Shown in pieces: positions 22,644-31,271 of a stretch of 64,000 nucleotides of DNA. This stretch comes from an uncultured Chitinophaga sp. (GTDB lineage Bacteria > Bacteroidota > Bacteroidia > Chitinophagales > Chitinophagaceae): assembly GCF_902168175.1 (NCBI RefSeq), contig NZ_CABHOU010000095.1:248001-312000 (forward strand). Direction: 5' to 3'. The translations under genes were made by a program, and so were the position numbers. Position 1 is the stretch's first letter. The number at the start of each line of letters is the position of its first letter. Under the pieces are notes generated by a model. That model was given only the letters and a program-made list of their open reading frames with translations. It ran no database searches and was not told the DNA's origin.

Positions 22644-24539
22644 TTAAAGGGAGAACGAAATGCCTGCCATCACGTTGAAGCCAAGCGTTCCGTAACCATA
22701 AATTTCGTTGTATTTCGTGTCTGTAATATTATTAAAATTAATGTAGAAACGTCCTTTTTGGGAGAAACGGTATTCTGCATAAATATCCCACAGGGTAAAC
22801 GACTTAACATTTACAGGGCTGGAAGCGAATGTAACCGGGTCGAAACGCAGGTCGGTTTTGTCGCCATTGAAACGCACGTTGGTGCTGATGAGCAGGTGTT
22901 TGCAGATTTCGTAGCTGATATTAGCACCACCACTGTGTTTAGGTCTGCGGTATAATACATTGGAAGATGTACTGTCTTTACCATCGCTGGAAACCGTGCG
23001 GGTTTTACCTTCTGCAAAACCATAATAAGCATTGATTTGTACTGATTTGGCAGGTTTGATAGTGGCTTCTATCTCAAAACCGTTGTCTTTCTGCTCGTTC
23101 AGGTTCACGTACTCGCCCATGCTGTTGTAGAAAATAACGTTCTCAATATCTCTTTTAAACACGACCCCACGCAGGTCCAGTTTGTTTTTGATCACCGATA
23201 CTTCAACGCCGCCTTCGTAGCTGGTAGCCTCTTCGGGCTCCAGGTTCGGATTAGCGCCGTATGCGCCATACAGGTTGCTGAGCGTAGGGGCTTTAAAACC
23301 TGTTGCCAACGTAGCAAACACTTTTACCTGGTCATTGATCAGGTAAGATGGGTTGATGGTGTAAGTGAAATTGTTGCCGTAGGTAGAGTGCAGCGTGTAA
23401 CGGCCGCCCAGTTCCAGGTTAAAACCACCGAGGTTGCGGAAGAACAACGCAGCATAAGGGCTGGTGTTGTGCATGGCCGGGTTGGGTGGTGATAAAGAGG
23501 TGTCGAGCAGTTGTGATTTGCGGTACTCCACACCAGCCAGCACCTGCAGCCAGTCGGTAATATCATAGTTGCCAAAGGCATCGGCTATCCAGTTACGGCC
23601 GTCGTAGTGCGACACGCCGAACGGACTGGTTTCTGCCCTGTTAACACGTTGGAAAGCGTAGTTGGCCTGTATCTGACCTTTATCCAGCTGGTAAACGCCG
23701 CTAAGACCAGTATGTACGAAGTCGGATTTGGTGTTGTTAGCGCCATCGGTAAAACCTCCGCCGTCGTAGTTGGAATTAAATTTAGAGTAGATGAGGAAAG
23801 GTTTAAGGCGCAGTTTCTCGCTCGCCTGGATGCCCACGGTAGCGGTAAACGCATCCTGCTTATAGCCGTCGCGGTCGAATTTGCCGGTATTAAGCGTGTC
23901 TTCGGCTTCGGATATGCCATCGGTTTCGAGGTGCGTAAAGCTCAGGTTGTAGTCTACATTATCTACATGCCCGTTTGCACCCACGGTACCTTTGATGGTG
24001 CGGTTGCTGCCCCAGCCAAGGTTACCGCTTACGCTGATGGCTTTGTCGCCGCCCTTGCGGGTAATCACGTTAATTACACCGGCAATGGCATCGGCGCCAT
24101 ACATAGTAGATTGTGTGCCACGGAGTATCTCGATGCGTTCTATCTGGTCGGTAGCCAGGAAGCGGAGGTCGATGTTGCTGCCGGTAAGGCCGGAGGCATC
24201 GTTAATGGGTACACCGTCGATAAGGATGGTAGTGTAGTTGGTGGTAGCACCGCGGAAATAGATTTCCTTGTTTTTGCCTGGATTGGAGTTGGTGCCGGCG
24301 ATTACCAGGCCAACCTGCTCGTTCAGTACCTGGGCAACGCTTTTGCCCATACTGCGGTCCAGTTGTTCGCGGTTGATAACAGTTACCACTTTGCCGGTTT
24401 CGCCTTGCTTTTTAGCGAATTTGGTAGCAGTAACCACTACGGTGTTCAGTAGATTGGTGTTTGCGGAGTCTTGTGCGGTAGCACCCTGCACTAAAAGCAG
24501 CAGGCCACCAGACAGAAATGCGTAGAACTTCTTTTGCAT
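22644..24539 (-). CDS. btuB: TonB-dependent cobalamin receptor, BtuB-like
   Basis: 631-aa outer-membrane receptor. A signal peptide is followed by a TonB box (LNTVVVTATK), a plug domain (ATTNYTTILIDGVPINDASG, LRGTQSTMYGADAIAGVINVIT) and a 22-strand barrel that ends in FNVMAGISFSL. Size and plug motifs match BtuB rather than the much larger SusC receptors. A cobalamin riboswitch 120 bp upstream supports vitamin B12 or a related corrinoid as substrate. It is the first gene of a three-gene operon with the DUF6580 and BtuF-like genes. Confidence 0.9.
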   Translation of the reverse strand: MQKKFYAFLSGGLLLLVQGATAQDSANTNLLNTVVVTATKFAKKQGETGKVVTVINREQLDRSMGKSVAQVLNEQVGLVIAGTNSNPGKNKEIYFRGATTNYTTILIDGVPINDASGLTGSNIDLRFLATDQIERIEILRGTQSTMYGADAIAGVINVITRKGGDKAISVSGNLGWGSNRTIKGTVGANGHVDNVDYNLSFTHLETDGISEAEDTLNTGKFDRDGYKQDAFTATVGIQASEKLRLKPFLIYSKFNSNYDGGGFTDGANNTKSDFVHTGLSGVYQLDKGQIQANYAFQRVNRAETSPFGVSHYDGRNWIADAFGNYDITDWLQVLAGVEYRKSQLLDTSLSPPNPAMHNTSPYAALFFRNLGGFNLELGGRYTLHSTYGNNFTYTINPSYLINDQVKVFATLATGFKAPTLSNLYGAYGANPNLEPEEATSYEGGVEVSVIKNKLDLRGVVFKRDIENVIFYNSMGEYVNLNEQKDNGFEIEATIKPAKSVQINAYYGFAEGKTRTVSSDGKDSTSSNVLYRRPKHSGGANISYEICKHLLISTNVRFNGDKTDLRFDPVTFASSPVNVKSFTLWDIYAEYRFSQKGRFYINFNNITDTKYNEIYGYGTLGFNVMAGISFSL

Positions 24540-24657
24540 AGTTAGTTTTTACTTGATAAACTATGCTTCCGATAAATGAAACAGACAGATAGATAACACC
24601 TTACGGCATTAATATCTCCAGCTTTTCACCCGAAAGCGCTGATTGAGAAATGTGGTC

Positions 24658-24860
24658 TGCGGCAGGTCTTCTGGCTTTCCTGCTTCCCGGGAGGGCCCTT
24701 CCCGCCCCGGCAGTCTGCCGGAACAGTGGTAAAATGGAGAGATGAATCCCCGGGAAACTTCCCGGCAAAGTATGCCGGGAGCAGGATTACAGCTACGGGG
24801 ATAGCTCCGGTTTTGCACCGGATTCCCTATTAATGTCCTGACGGACAACCGTATTCCGCC
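24658..24860 (-). promoter_or_regulatory. Cobalamin (B12) riboswitch
   Basis: Read on the - strand the element shows the conserved core GGGAATCCGGTGCAAAACCG, then CCCCGTAGCTGTAA, then a CCACTG box, and ends with AGCCAGAAGACCTGCC, the 3' signature of AdoCbl-type riboswitches. Its 3' end is about 120 nt from the btuB start, leaving room for an expression platform that hides the translation start when B12 is bound. It should repress the B12 uptake operon when the vitamin is plentiful. Confidence 0.95.
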
Positions 24861-25141
24861 GCAAACGTACAGAAAAAATAGATAATCAGGATAAAAAGAG
24901 CCGGTGTTGTAACACGCGTTTGCCTTGTTTAGATGCTGGATGTTATAAGGAGCCCCCGGGCCATCCTGTACCGGTATCCTGGGGTGGGTATAGTAAAATC
25001 GGCCATGGGATAGAGTTTGGGTATAGGACGGGGGCACTATCGGTATAGGCTCCCCGGGAGATCTGATTACTTTGTTCGATACCGCCTCATGTCAGGAAGG
25101 TGTTCGGTGTATCCATTATCATAATTCATTATCTTGTAGGC
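24861..25141. other. Divergent intergenic region between the B12 riboswitch and the APC permease gene
   Basis: 281 bp, part of a 602-bp gene-free stretch from 24540 that is otherwise the btuB leader and riboswitch. It should hold two divergent promoters. A GTG-initiated extension of the permease ORF from 25100 was not accepted. Nothing else recognisable. Confidence 0.4.
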
Positions 25142-26470
25142 ATGAGCATCAAACCAAAGCTTGGCATTTTTGATCTTACCATGATCGTGGTGAGCCTCGT
25201 GATAGGGATGGGTATTTTTCGTACGCCTGTTAACGTGGCCCGCGAAACAAACGATCCCGGTATTTTTTTCGCCATCTGGATCATAGGCGGTATAGTTAGC
25301 ATATGCGGGGCACTTACCTATGCCGAAATAGGTTCCCGTTTCCCAGTGGCGGGCGGGTTTTACAAAGTGTTGTCTTCGTGTTATCACCCGGCCTATGGCT
25401 TTATGATCAACTGGATGCTGCTGATCTCGAACGCGGCTTCGGTAGCAGCGGTTTGCCTTATCGGCGCCGAATATATCAGTCCGGTGTTGCTCCCCGATTA
25501 TTTACAAAATGACCTGGGACAAAAGGGTATTGGCGTGGTGGCGGTACTTGTATTATATGGCATTAACCTGATGGGCATCAGGATGAGCGCCAATTCGCTG
25601 AATGTGTTAACGGTAATAAAGATAACGATGATGGTATTGCTTTGCCTGGCGGTATTTGGTGGCGGGCATCCATCTAATGCGATAGAAGTTGCGGCGCAAT
25701 CCGAACAGCGTAACTGGTTCTATATTTTTGGTGCGGCGCTGGTGCCGGTGTTCTTCACTTTCGGCGGTTATCAGCAAACCATCAACTTTGGCTCCGATGT
25801 TAAAGAGCCGGGTAAAAATATGCCACGCGGCGTGTTCTACGGTTTTGCTATCATTATTACTTTATACATGACTATTAACTATGCGTATTATAAGGTGATA
25901 GGATTTGAAAACCTGAAGCATACCGATGCGCTGGCAGCCCGGATGGCAGAAACGTTTTTCGGTCCTTATGGTTTTAAGGTAACCTCGCTGCTGCTGTTTT
26001 TCTCTGTACTGGGATATGCCAATGTAAACCTGATATCGAACCCGCGTATGTATTACGCCATGGCTGAAGACGGTGTGTTGCCCCCGGCCTTTAAACGGGT
26101 GAACAGTAAAACACAGGTACAGGAAACAGCACTTACGGTGTTTGTAGCGATCATTCTACTGGTGCTGTTTTTTGTCGGCACTTTTGATAAGATACTCAAG
26201 TACGTAATGCTGTTCGATACGATTGGTCTTGCCTCTGCGGCGGCCAGCATCTTCATCCTCAGAAAAAAAACCAGCTACCTGGATGGAACAGGTATTTATA
26301 AGATGAAGTTGTACCCTTATGTTACCTTATTGTTTGTTGCGGTATACCTGTTCGTAACGGTTAATATTTTCATCCAGGACTGGCGCGGTGCCACTATCGG
26401 GCTTAGCCTGTTTGTGGCAGGACTTCCGCTGTACCTGTTGATGAAGCGGGTTAACAGAAATGCGGTATAA
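25142..26470 (+). CDS. APC-family amino acid permease
   Basis: 442-aa inner-membrane transporter with 12 predicted helices, from MSIKPKLGIFDLTMIVVSLVIG. The glycine-rich helix 1 (VIGMGIFRTPVNVA) and the helix 6 region (FGGYQQTINFGSDVKEPGKNMPRG) are typical of the amino acid-polyamine-organocation family. Substrate cannot be predicted; LAT-type amino acid exchange is common for this subgroup. The frame is open to 25100, but the ATG at 25142 begins the conserved part. The next gene is a Cys/Met-metabolism enzyme 97 bp downstream, which suggests but does not prove a link to sulfur amino acids. Confidence 0.88.
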   Translation: MSIKPKLGIFDLTMIVVSLVIGMGIFRTPVNVARETNDPGIFFAIWIIGGIVSICGALTYAEIGSRFPVAGGFYKVLSSCYHPAYGFMINWMLLISNAASVAAVCLIGAEYISPVLLPDYLQNDLGQKGIGVVAVLVLYGINLMGIRMSANSLNVLTVIKITMMVLLCLAVFGGGHPSNAIEVAAQSEQRNWFYIFGAALVPVFFTFGGYQQTINFGSDVKEPGKNMPRGVFYGFAIIITLYMTINYAYYKVIGFENLKHTDALAARMAETFFGPYGFKVTSLLLFFSVLGYANVNLISNPRMYYAMAEDGVLPPAFKRVNSKTQVQETALTVFVAIILLVLFFVGTFDKILKYVMLFDTIGLASAAASIFILRKKTSYLDGTGIYKMKLYPYVTLLFVAVYLFVTVNIFIQDWRGATIGLSLFVAGLPLYLLMKRVNRNAV

Positions 26471-26567
26471 GTATCAGTAATTGTCAATATAGGCTTCGCC
26501 CGGGCCGAATAAAGACAATATGTTTGTAAGAATGGGCTTGTATGAATTTTAAAAACAAAATGTCGAG

Positions 26568-27728
26568 ATGGATTTATCCTTTATTTTGAATGAACTGGGG
26601 GAAGACAGAGAGCAGTATTTTAACGCGGTAGCCCCGCCCATTGTGCAGAGCAGCAATTTTGCATTCGATAGTGTAAGCGACATGCGTAATCTGTTGCTGG
26701 ACGAATACAAGGGATTTCTGTACTCCCGCGGTAATAACCCAACCGTAGCCATTCTTCAGAAAAAGCTGGCCGCTCTGGACGGTGCAGAAGCTGCCCTGGT
26801 ATTTGGCAGCGGTGCTGCGGCTATATTCGCCTCAGTACTTTCGCAGGTAAAACAGGGCGACCATATTGTATCGGTACGCGACCCGTACAGTTGGGCGAAA
26901 AGGATGTTTGATGTAATATTGCCGCGTTTCGGCGTAACTACCACATACATTGATGGTACACGCATTGAGAACTTCGAAGCAGCACTTCAGCCTGATACTG
27001 CCCTTATTTACCTGGAATCGCCTAACTCATTTACATATGAGTTGCAGGATATTGAAGCCGTGGCCAAATTGGCGAAGAGCCGTGGTATAGTTACTATTAT
27101 AGACAATAGTTATTGCAGCCCCATTTACCAGCAACCAATTAAAATGGGCATCGATCTTAGTCTGCAGTCGGCTACCAAGTATATTGGCGGGCATAGCGAT
27201 ACGGTAGCGGGTGTGCTTACCGGGTCGTCAGCCCTTATCAGTAAGATATTCGCTTCCGAGTTCATGAACATCGGCAGTGGTATTGCTCCGTTTAATGCGT
27301 GGTTACTGCTGCGTGGTCTGCGAACGTTGCCGATAAGGCTGCAGCGCATTACCGAAAGTACAAAGGTGCTGGTGGACTGGCTTAAAGCGCAGTCCAATAT
27401 CGAGCGTGTTTTTTATCCGCTTGATCCTGAATTTGAACAATATGAGCTGGCCAAACGGCAAATGCAGGGTGGCTGCGGACTCATCACCATACAATTGAAA
27501 GCAGACAAACTGGAGCAGGTAGAGCGCTTCTGCGATTCCCTCCAACATTTCCTGATGGCGGTGTCGTGGGGTGGGCATGAGTCGCTGGCGTTTCCGGCCT
27601 GTGCAGCTATGCCTGCGGAAGATTTTAGTGCGGATGAGCCTAAACACCGCATGGTGCGCATGTATATAGGTTTGGAAGATCCGGGGTATTTGATTAAGGA
27701 TTTGGAACAGGCATTGGGGAAGATGTAG
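26568..27728 (+). CDS. Cys/Met metabolism PLP-dependent enzyme (cystathionine gamma-synthase/lyase family)
   Basis: 386-aa fold-type I PLP enzyme. It shows the family pattern YSRGNNPTV (PLP-phosphate Tyr/Arg), SGAAAIFASV, the DNSYCSP loop and the cofactor lysine in SATKYIGGHSD. The family includes cystathionine gamma-synthase, cystathionine lyases, methionine gamma-lyase and O-acetylhomoserine sulfhydrylase; these cannot be separated by eye. No other methionine genes are near. It ends at a strong bidirectional terminator. Confidence 0.88.
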   Translation: MDLSFILNELGEDREQYFNAVAPPIVQSSNFAFDSVSDMRNLLLDEYKGFLYSRGNNPTVAILQKKLAALDGAEAALVFGSGAAAIFASVLSQVKQGDHIVSVRDPYSWAKRMFDVILPRFGVTTTYIDGTRIENFEAALQPDTALIYLESPNSFTYELQDIEAVAKLAKSRGIVTIIDNSYCSPIYQQPIKMGIDLSLQSATKYIGGHSDTVAGVLTGSSALISKIFASEFMNIGSGIAPFNAWLLLRGLRTLPIRLQRITESTKVLVDWLKAQSNIERVFYPLDPEFEQYELAKRQMQGGCGLITIQLKADKLEQVERFCDSLQHFLMAVSWGGHESLAFPACAAMPAEDFSADEPKHRMVRMYIGLEDPGYLIKDLEQALGKM

Positions 27729-27747
27729 GTTATGTAAAGACATAAAA

Positions 27748-27778
27748 AAAGTCCGCTGCGTACTACAGCGGACTTTTC
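27748..27778. terminator. Bidirectional terminator between convergent genes
   Basis: An 8-bp perfect stem (27751-27758 with 27766-27773), extended by A/T pairs, with A run upstream and T run downstream. It serves the PLP-enzyme gene on + and the TPR gene on -. Confidence 0.88.
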
Positions 27779-27797
27779 CTTTTTCAGTAACCTGGCA

Positions 27798-28448
27798 TCA
27801 GCCCGGCATCCTGGAAATATACTTATCCATTTCACGGATCTGGCTTACCAGTTGTTCCGTGGTGGGTTTTTGTTCTTTTGCGCGGCGGAAGTATTGTTTA
27901 GCCGATTTAAAGTCGCGGCGGGTCATGCAGATAGAGGTAAGCGTAAGCAATGCTGCTGCGGTGTTCTCTTTGTCGGGCATACCCAGTTTAAGCGCTTTCT
28001 TCAGGTTCACGTCCGCTTCTTTGATGTCGTTTTTCTGGTAAGCGATCGTACCGAGCTGGAAGTACTGCATACCTTCATATTCCTTCATCGGGCTGCCCGA
28101 TTTGATACTTTGTTTGATAGTAGCTTCTGCTTTGTCCAGGTCCTGGCTGTACATGGCCATGTTAGACTGCATGAAGTAATAAACAGAGCGGATGGGTTTA
28201 TAGAGCAGTTTCGGGAACCAAACCTTGTTCATCAGGCCCATGGCAGTTTCTACATCACCAACCTCTATAGCCTCCTGTACGAGCCGCATGGGGCCGAACA
28301 TGAAGTGGGTAACAATACATATAACCGCCAGCACCAGCACAATGGAAGCTTCCCACCAGCCAAATGCAAAGCCTAGGGCAAAGCCGGCTATCAACAAAAT
28401 TATTCCCAGCGGGAAACGATATCTGATAAATAAATTAAATGCTTTCAT
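27798..28448 (-). CDS. TPR-containing inner-membrane protein
   Basis: 216-aa protein with two N-terminal hydrophobic helices (about residues 12-50) followed by tetratricopeptide-like helices (YFMQSNMAMYSQDLDKAEA, YFQLGTIAYQKNDIKEADV, LTSICMTRRDFKSAKQYF). The start at 28448 is preferred over an upstream ATG at 28574, because the extra 42 residues are low in conservation and overlap the terminator zone of the neighbouring gene. Function is unknown; TPR repeats usually mediate protein contacts. It does not belong to a recognisable operon. Confidence 0.75.
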   Translation of the reverse strand: MKAFNLFIRYRFPLGIILLIAGFALGFAFGWWEASIVLVLAVICIVTHFMFGPMRLVQEAIEVGDVETAMGLMNKVWFPKLLYKPIRSVYYFMQSNMAMYSQDLDKAEATIKQSIKSGSPMKEYEGMQYFQLGTIAYQKNDIKEADVNLKKALKLGMPDKENTAAALLTLTSICMTRRDFKSAKQYFRRAKEQKPTTEQLVSQIREMDKYISRMPG

Positions 28449-28524
28449 TGCTAGTCTTGAATATAAGGACGGCAAAGATAAACAAAAGGGAAGAAGGAGA
28501 AAGGAATAAGCTGTGGAAATACAA

Positions 28525-28566
28525 AATCCGGTATATAAACATCTTTTTGGATGTATATACCGGATT
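28525..28566 (-). terminator. Hairpin terminator after the lipocalin-like gene
   Basis: A long inverted repeat (left arm from 28525, right arm ending 28566) around a short T-rich loop, immediately 3' of the lipocalin-like gene on the - strand. Confidence 0.65.
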
Positions 28567-28589
28567 AAGATCAAGTATTTGTATGCTAT

Positions 28590-29090
28590 TTATCGACGAC
28601 TGAAAGCGTACACGATATAGGCGGTGGTGCCATCTACCGTAACGGGAGCGCGCCATGTCATACCGCCATCACCTGCTGAAATCAGTTCTACACGGTAGCC
28701 GTCCGGCGTGTTCTTGGCTTTTACCCCGCTAAGTAGTTCCTTAAACTGGAAATAAACCTGTCCGCCCCGGTCGTAGGTAGACCAAACGATGTTCTGGGTG
28801 ATAGGGCTGCAGCCTGTTTCGCCCGAGGTAATAGCGTAGGTGCCATTGGCAGTAGCGTTGGGAAGCGTCCAAACGCTGCCTTCGAGGCATTTGTAAGGAA
28901 TGTCGCTGAAAACCGTGGTTATCCTGGCTGTTTTAGGCAGTCCCTCAAAGGAAATATTATTCAACACCCAGGTGCCTTTCACATTTTTCTTTTCACTTTT
29001 AGCCGTGGGCGCCTGCGATTGTGTTTTACATGCGCTGAACGCTACGGCCATCAGGCCCGTAACCATGATTGCATGGAGGATCTTCTTCAT
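28590..29090 (-). CDS. Lipocalin-like lipoprotein
   Basis: 166-aa protein with a lipoprotein signal (VAFSAC, acylated Cys at residue 20) and a KGTWVLNNISFEG opening typical of small lipocalin-like domains in Bacteroidota. The remaining segments (GTYAITSGETGC, GQVYFQFKELLSG, YRVELISAGDGGMTWRAP) fit beta strands of a single barrel. Ligand is unknown; it is probably anchored to the outer or inner membrane facing the periplasm. It is monocistronic with its own terminator. Confidence 0.8.
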   Translation of the reverse strand: MKKILHAIMVTGLMAVAFSACKTQSQAPTAKSEKKNVKGTWVLNNISFEGLPKTARITTVFSDIPYKCLEGSVWTLPNATANGTYAITSGETGCSPITQNIVWSTYDRGGQVYFQFKELLSGVKAKNTPDGYRVELISAGDGGMTWRAPVTVDGTTAYIVYAFSRR

Positions 29091-29759
29091 AAAATAATCG
29101 GTTGTTTATTTAGTCCGCTGTTAATTAACAAATATACGGCCAAAGTGGTTGAGTGTATGATTTGTTGGGTGCAAGTTATGTGAAAATGTGCGGATTACGT
29201 ATTTTGAATGTAGGGTATAAAACAGAGGCTCAAACTTTATTGCTCACCGTTTGTATGAATGCCGGCGCGTAAAAATATGCTTCTGTTACCTTCAGGAGGC
29301 CACAAAACTTCAACCGGGTTATTTTTCCGAGTTTTTCTTTCTCGAGATACCGCAGTTCATTACCTTTTTTTATTCCGGCTGCCCTGAAAAGTGGTGTAAA
29401 GCGTTGGTTGCTTTCCAGTATAAGCACAGTAAGTCTTTTCCCTTCATGAAAAAATGGATTCATGTACAACTACTTTATGGTTTAAAAATAGAACGTGCGC
29501 ATTGCTCTTTTGCACGTATAAAATCTTTTGTTTCGAAGAAACAAAGTTAGAGGTAGATGGTGAAAATGGAACAATCAATTTGATGATAAAATAGTTATTC
29601 TGGTTAATATTGGATTCAAATGAAATGTCAAAAATCATATGGGATTTTATAAATAGACAAATCAATTTTCTCCCTGGCATTTCGATAATTCCATCGGAAT
29701 ATTGATAGTTGAACTGTGTATTATAGCCTGTAATTTTGTAGTCTTCAACAACTTACAAA
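29091..29759. other. AT-rich intergenic region upstream of the HipBST locus
   Basis: 669 bp with clearly lower GC content than the surrounding genes. A - strand ORF at 29230-29463 (77 aa) and an overlapping + strand ORF are present but have no recognisable family or start signal, so neither is called. The right end holds the probable hipB promoter (29709-29738) and a 13-bp inverted repeat at 29688-29700. The base composition suggests that the hip module was acquired. Confidence 0.5.
29688..29738 (+). promoter_or_regulatory. Predicted hipB promoter with upstream operator-like palindrome
   Basis: A Bacteroidota-type promoter is visible: TTG at 29709-29711, a 19-nt spacer and TAATTTTG at 29731-29738 (consensus TAnnTTTG), 22 bp before the hipB start. 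A palindrome ATTCC-ATC-GGAAT lies at 29688-29700 just upstream and is a candidate site for autorepression by HipB. Confidence 0.55.
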
Positions 29760-29969
29760 ATGGTGCTATCAGAAGTTGGTGATCTCATTAGAAAACGAAG
29801 AGAAAGTTTCGGTATGGACCGAGTTCATTTGGCCGAGATGACTGGCGTTGCGGAGAGAACCGTTTTTTTGCTGGAAACCGGAAAGGGAAATCCCTCTTTT
29901 CAGACGCTCGAAAGTGTACTGAATACATTGGGGATGGAACTTGTAGTTCGTGTGAAGAAAAGCATTTAA
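29760..29969 (+). CDS. hipB: HipB-like helix-turn-helix antitoxin/regulator
   Basis: 69-aa XRE-type DNA-binding protein: GDLIRKRRESFGMDRVHLAE and RTVFLLETGKGNPSF make the helix-turn-helix, followed by a short beta tail (LGMELVVRVKK) that in HipB mediates dimerisation. It is the first gene of a three-gene hip locus, 7 bp ahead of the HipS-like gene. It probably represses its own promoter together with its partners. Confidence 0.88.
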   Translation: MVLSEVGDLIRKRRESFGMDRVHLAEMTGVAERTVFLLETGKGNPSFQTLESVLNTLGMELVVRVKKSI

Positions 29970-29976
29970 ATTTTCT

Positions 29977-30294
29977 ATGAAAGCGGGCGTATACTACAAC
30001 AACAGGCTGGCTGGCATTCTTTATAAAAAAGATGAAAGGCAATTCATATTCACATACGATCCTGCTTACTTCAACGATCCGGATGCGCCATCTATAAGCC
30101 TCACCTTATCTAAGGTTCGGGCAGAGTATTCTTCCCCGGTATTATTCCCTTTCTTTTCCGGCTTGTTATCGGAAGGAGAGAACAGGACCTTGCAGCAGGA
30201 AGCCCTGGGAATAGATGCCGCGGACGATTTCAGCCTATTACTTGAAACTGCCGGTGTTGACACGATAGGCGCAATTACTGTCAGAGAATGGTAG
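29977..30294 (+). CDS. hipS: HipS-like protein (stand-alone HipA N-terminal subdomain)
   Basis: 105-aa protein equal to the N-subdomain 1 of HipA: MKAGVYYNNRLAGILYK, then FTYDPAYF, PSISLTLS and FPFFSGLLSEGENR. In tripartite HipBST systems this domain is encoded separately and acts as the antitoxin that inhibits the HipT kinase. Its 3' end overlaps the kinase start by 7 bp, consistent with translational coupling. The assignment comes from gene order and domain content. Confidence 0.85.
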   Translation: MKAGVYYNNRLAGILYKKDERQFIFTYDPAYFNDPDAPSISLTLSKVRAEYSSPVLFPFFSGLLSEGENRTLQQEALGIDAADDFSLLLETAGVDTIGAITVREW

Positions 30295-31271
30295 GTGCAT
30301 GCCCGGGTTGTTACAAGCCGCAAAAGAAGCTGATTTATTGTAGTGATTGTCGCCGGAAATTATTTGATGGCGTAAAGGTACCACCAGTGATGAGGTTTAC
30401 ATCGCCCGCCGGTAGCGATAGCGAGGCTTTCGAAAGGCATATACTAAAGGTGGCCATACCAGGCAGTCAACCTAAATACTCTCTTACACTGGAGGATGAT
30501 GAATTAGTATTGACAAAAGGCAATAGAAAAGGATTGTTCCTGGTCAAAACCCAACCGGAAAGAGGCGATTTTTTACATGCTGCTATGTATCCCGAAAATG
30601 AACATCTGACAATGCAAATTGCTTCGTCGGTATTCGATATAAGTACCACTATTAATGCGCTTGTTTTTTTTAGCGATGAAACGCCTGCATATTTAACCCG
30701 GCGTTTTGATGTGGAACCTAACTACAAAAGCTTTCAGCAGGAGGACTTTGCACAGTTGAAGGAACGTAGCATTAAAGCTCAGGACTATACTTATGAGGAT
30801 GTGGGAAAGCTTATCAGGAAGTATGTTGCTGCGTCGGGTCCGGCGATCATTATTTTTTACAGAAGATTGTTATTCAATTATTTGTTTTCTAACGGTGATG
30901 GCGGACTTGGCTCATTCTCAATAATGCGTTCGCACCTGGGCGATTACACCCTGACGCCGGCGTATGATTTACTTTGTACAAAATTACATGATAGCAATAG
31001 TCCTGATACAGCAATGGATTTATACACCGGAGTTAGAAGATCTTCTTACTACTTAAAACACCGTTACGCCGGCACTGCCGAATTCATTGTCCTGGGTGAA
31101 AAGCTGGGGATTCCTGCCTCAAGAGCACTTTTACTAATAAAAGCGATGCTTGACAAAAGCCTGAAAGCAATTAAAATGGTGGAGCAGTCTTTTCTCGATC
31201 AGGAGTCTAAAGCAGCATACCTGCATCTCTTCTCCGAAAAGCTCAATCGCCTCACAACAACCTATCCTTAA
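30288..31271 (+). CDS. hipT: HipT-like Ser/Thr kinase with degenerate catalytic loop
   Basis: 327-aa HipA-family kinase lacking the N-subdomain 1, which is encoded by the preceding gene. It begins with a four-Cys zinc-ribbon-like motif (C5, C8, C18, C21), a feature of Bacteroidota members. Kept features: G59-Q61-P62-K63 loop, ATP Lys at K87 (FLVKTQ), PENEHLTMQIA, YLTRRFD, and Asp227 in TPAYDLL. Changed features: the catalytic stretch normally NGDAHLKNFS reads NGDGGLGSFS (202-211), keeping Asp204 but losing His, Lys and the metal-binding Asn (Ser209). The S-x-S autophosphorylation site is A56-I-P58. It may be a weak or inactive kinase. Its 3' end overlaps the convergent response regulator gene by 20 bp. 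Confidence 0.85.
   Translation: MVGACPGCYKPQKKLIYCSDCRRKLFDGVKVPPVMRFTSPAGSDSEAFERHILKVAIPGSQPKYSLTLEDDELVLTKGNRKGLFLVKTQPERGDFLHAAMYPENEHLTMQIASSVFDISTTINALVFFSDETPAYLTRRFDVEPNYKSFQQEDFAQLKERSIKAQDYTYEDVGKLIRKYVAASGPAIIIFYRRLLFNYLFSNGDGGLGSFSIMRSHLGDYTLTPAYDLLCTKLHDSNSPDTAMDLYTGVRRSSYYLKHRYAGTAEFIVLGEKLGIPASRALLLIKAMLDKSLKAIKMVEQSFLDQESKAAYLHLFSEKLNRLTTTYP

Noticed and set aside
23607-24452. 281-codon ORF on the + strand
   Set aside because: Shadow of the BtuB-like receptor, whose signal peptide, plug and barrel are intact on the other strand.
29230-29463. 77-aa ORF on the - strand upstream of the hip locus
   Set aside because: No recognised family and no start signal; it overlaps a similar-sized ORF on the + strand. 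Kept only as a note in the intergenic entry.
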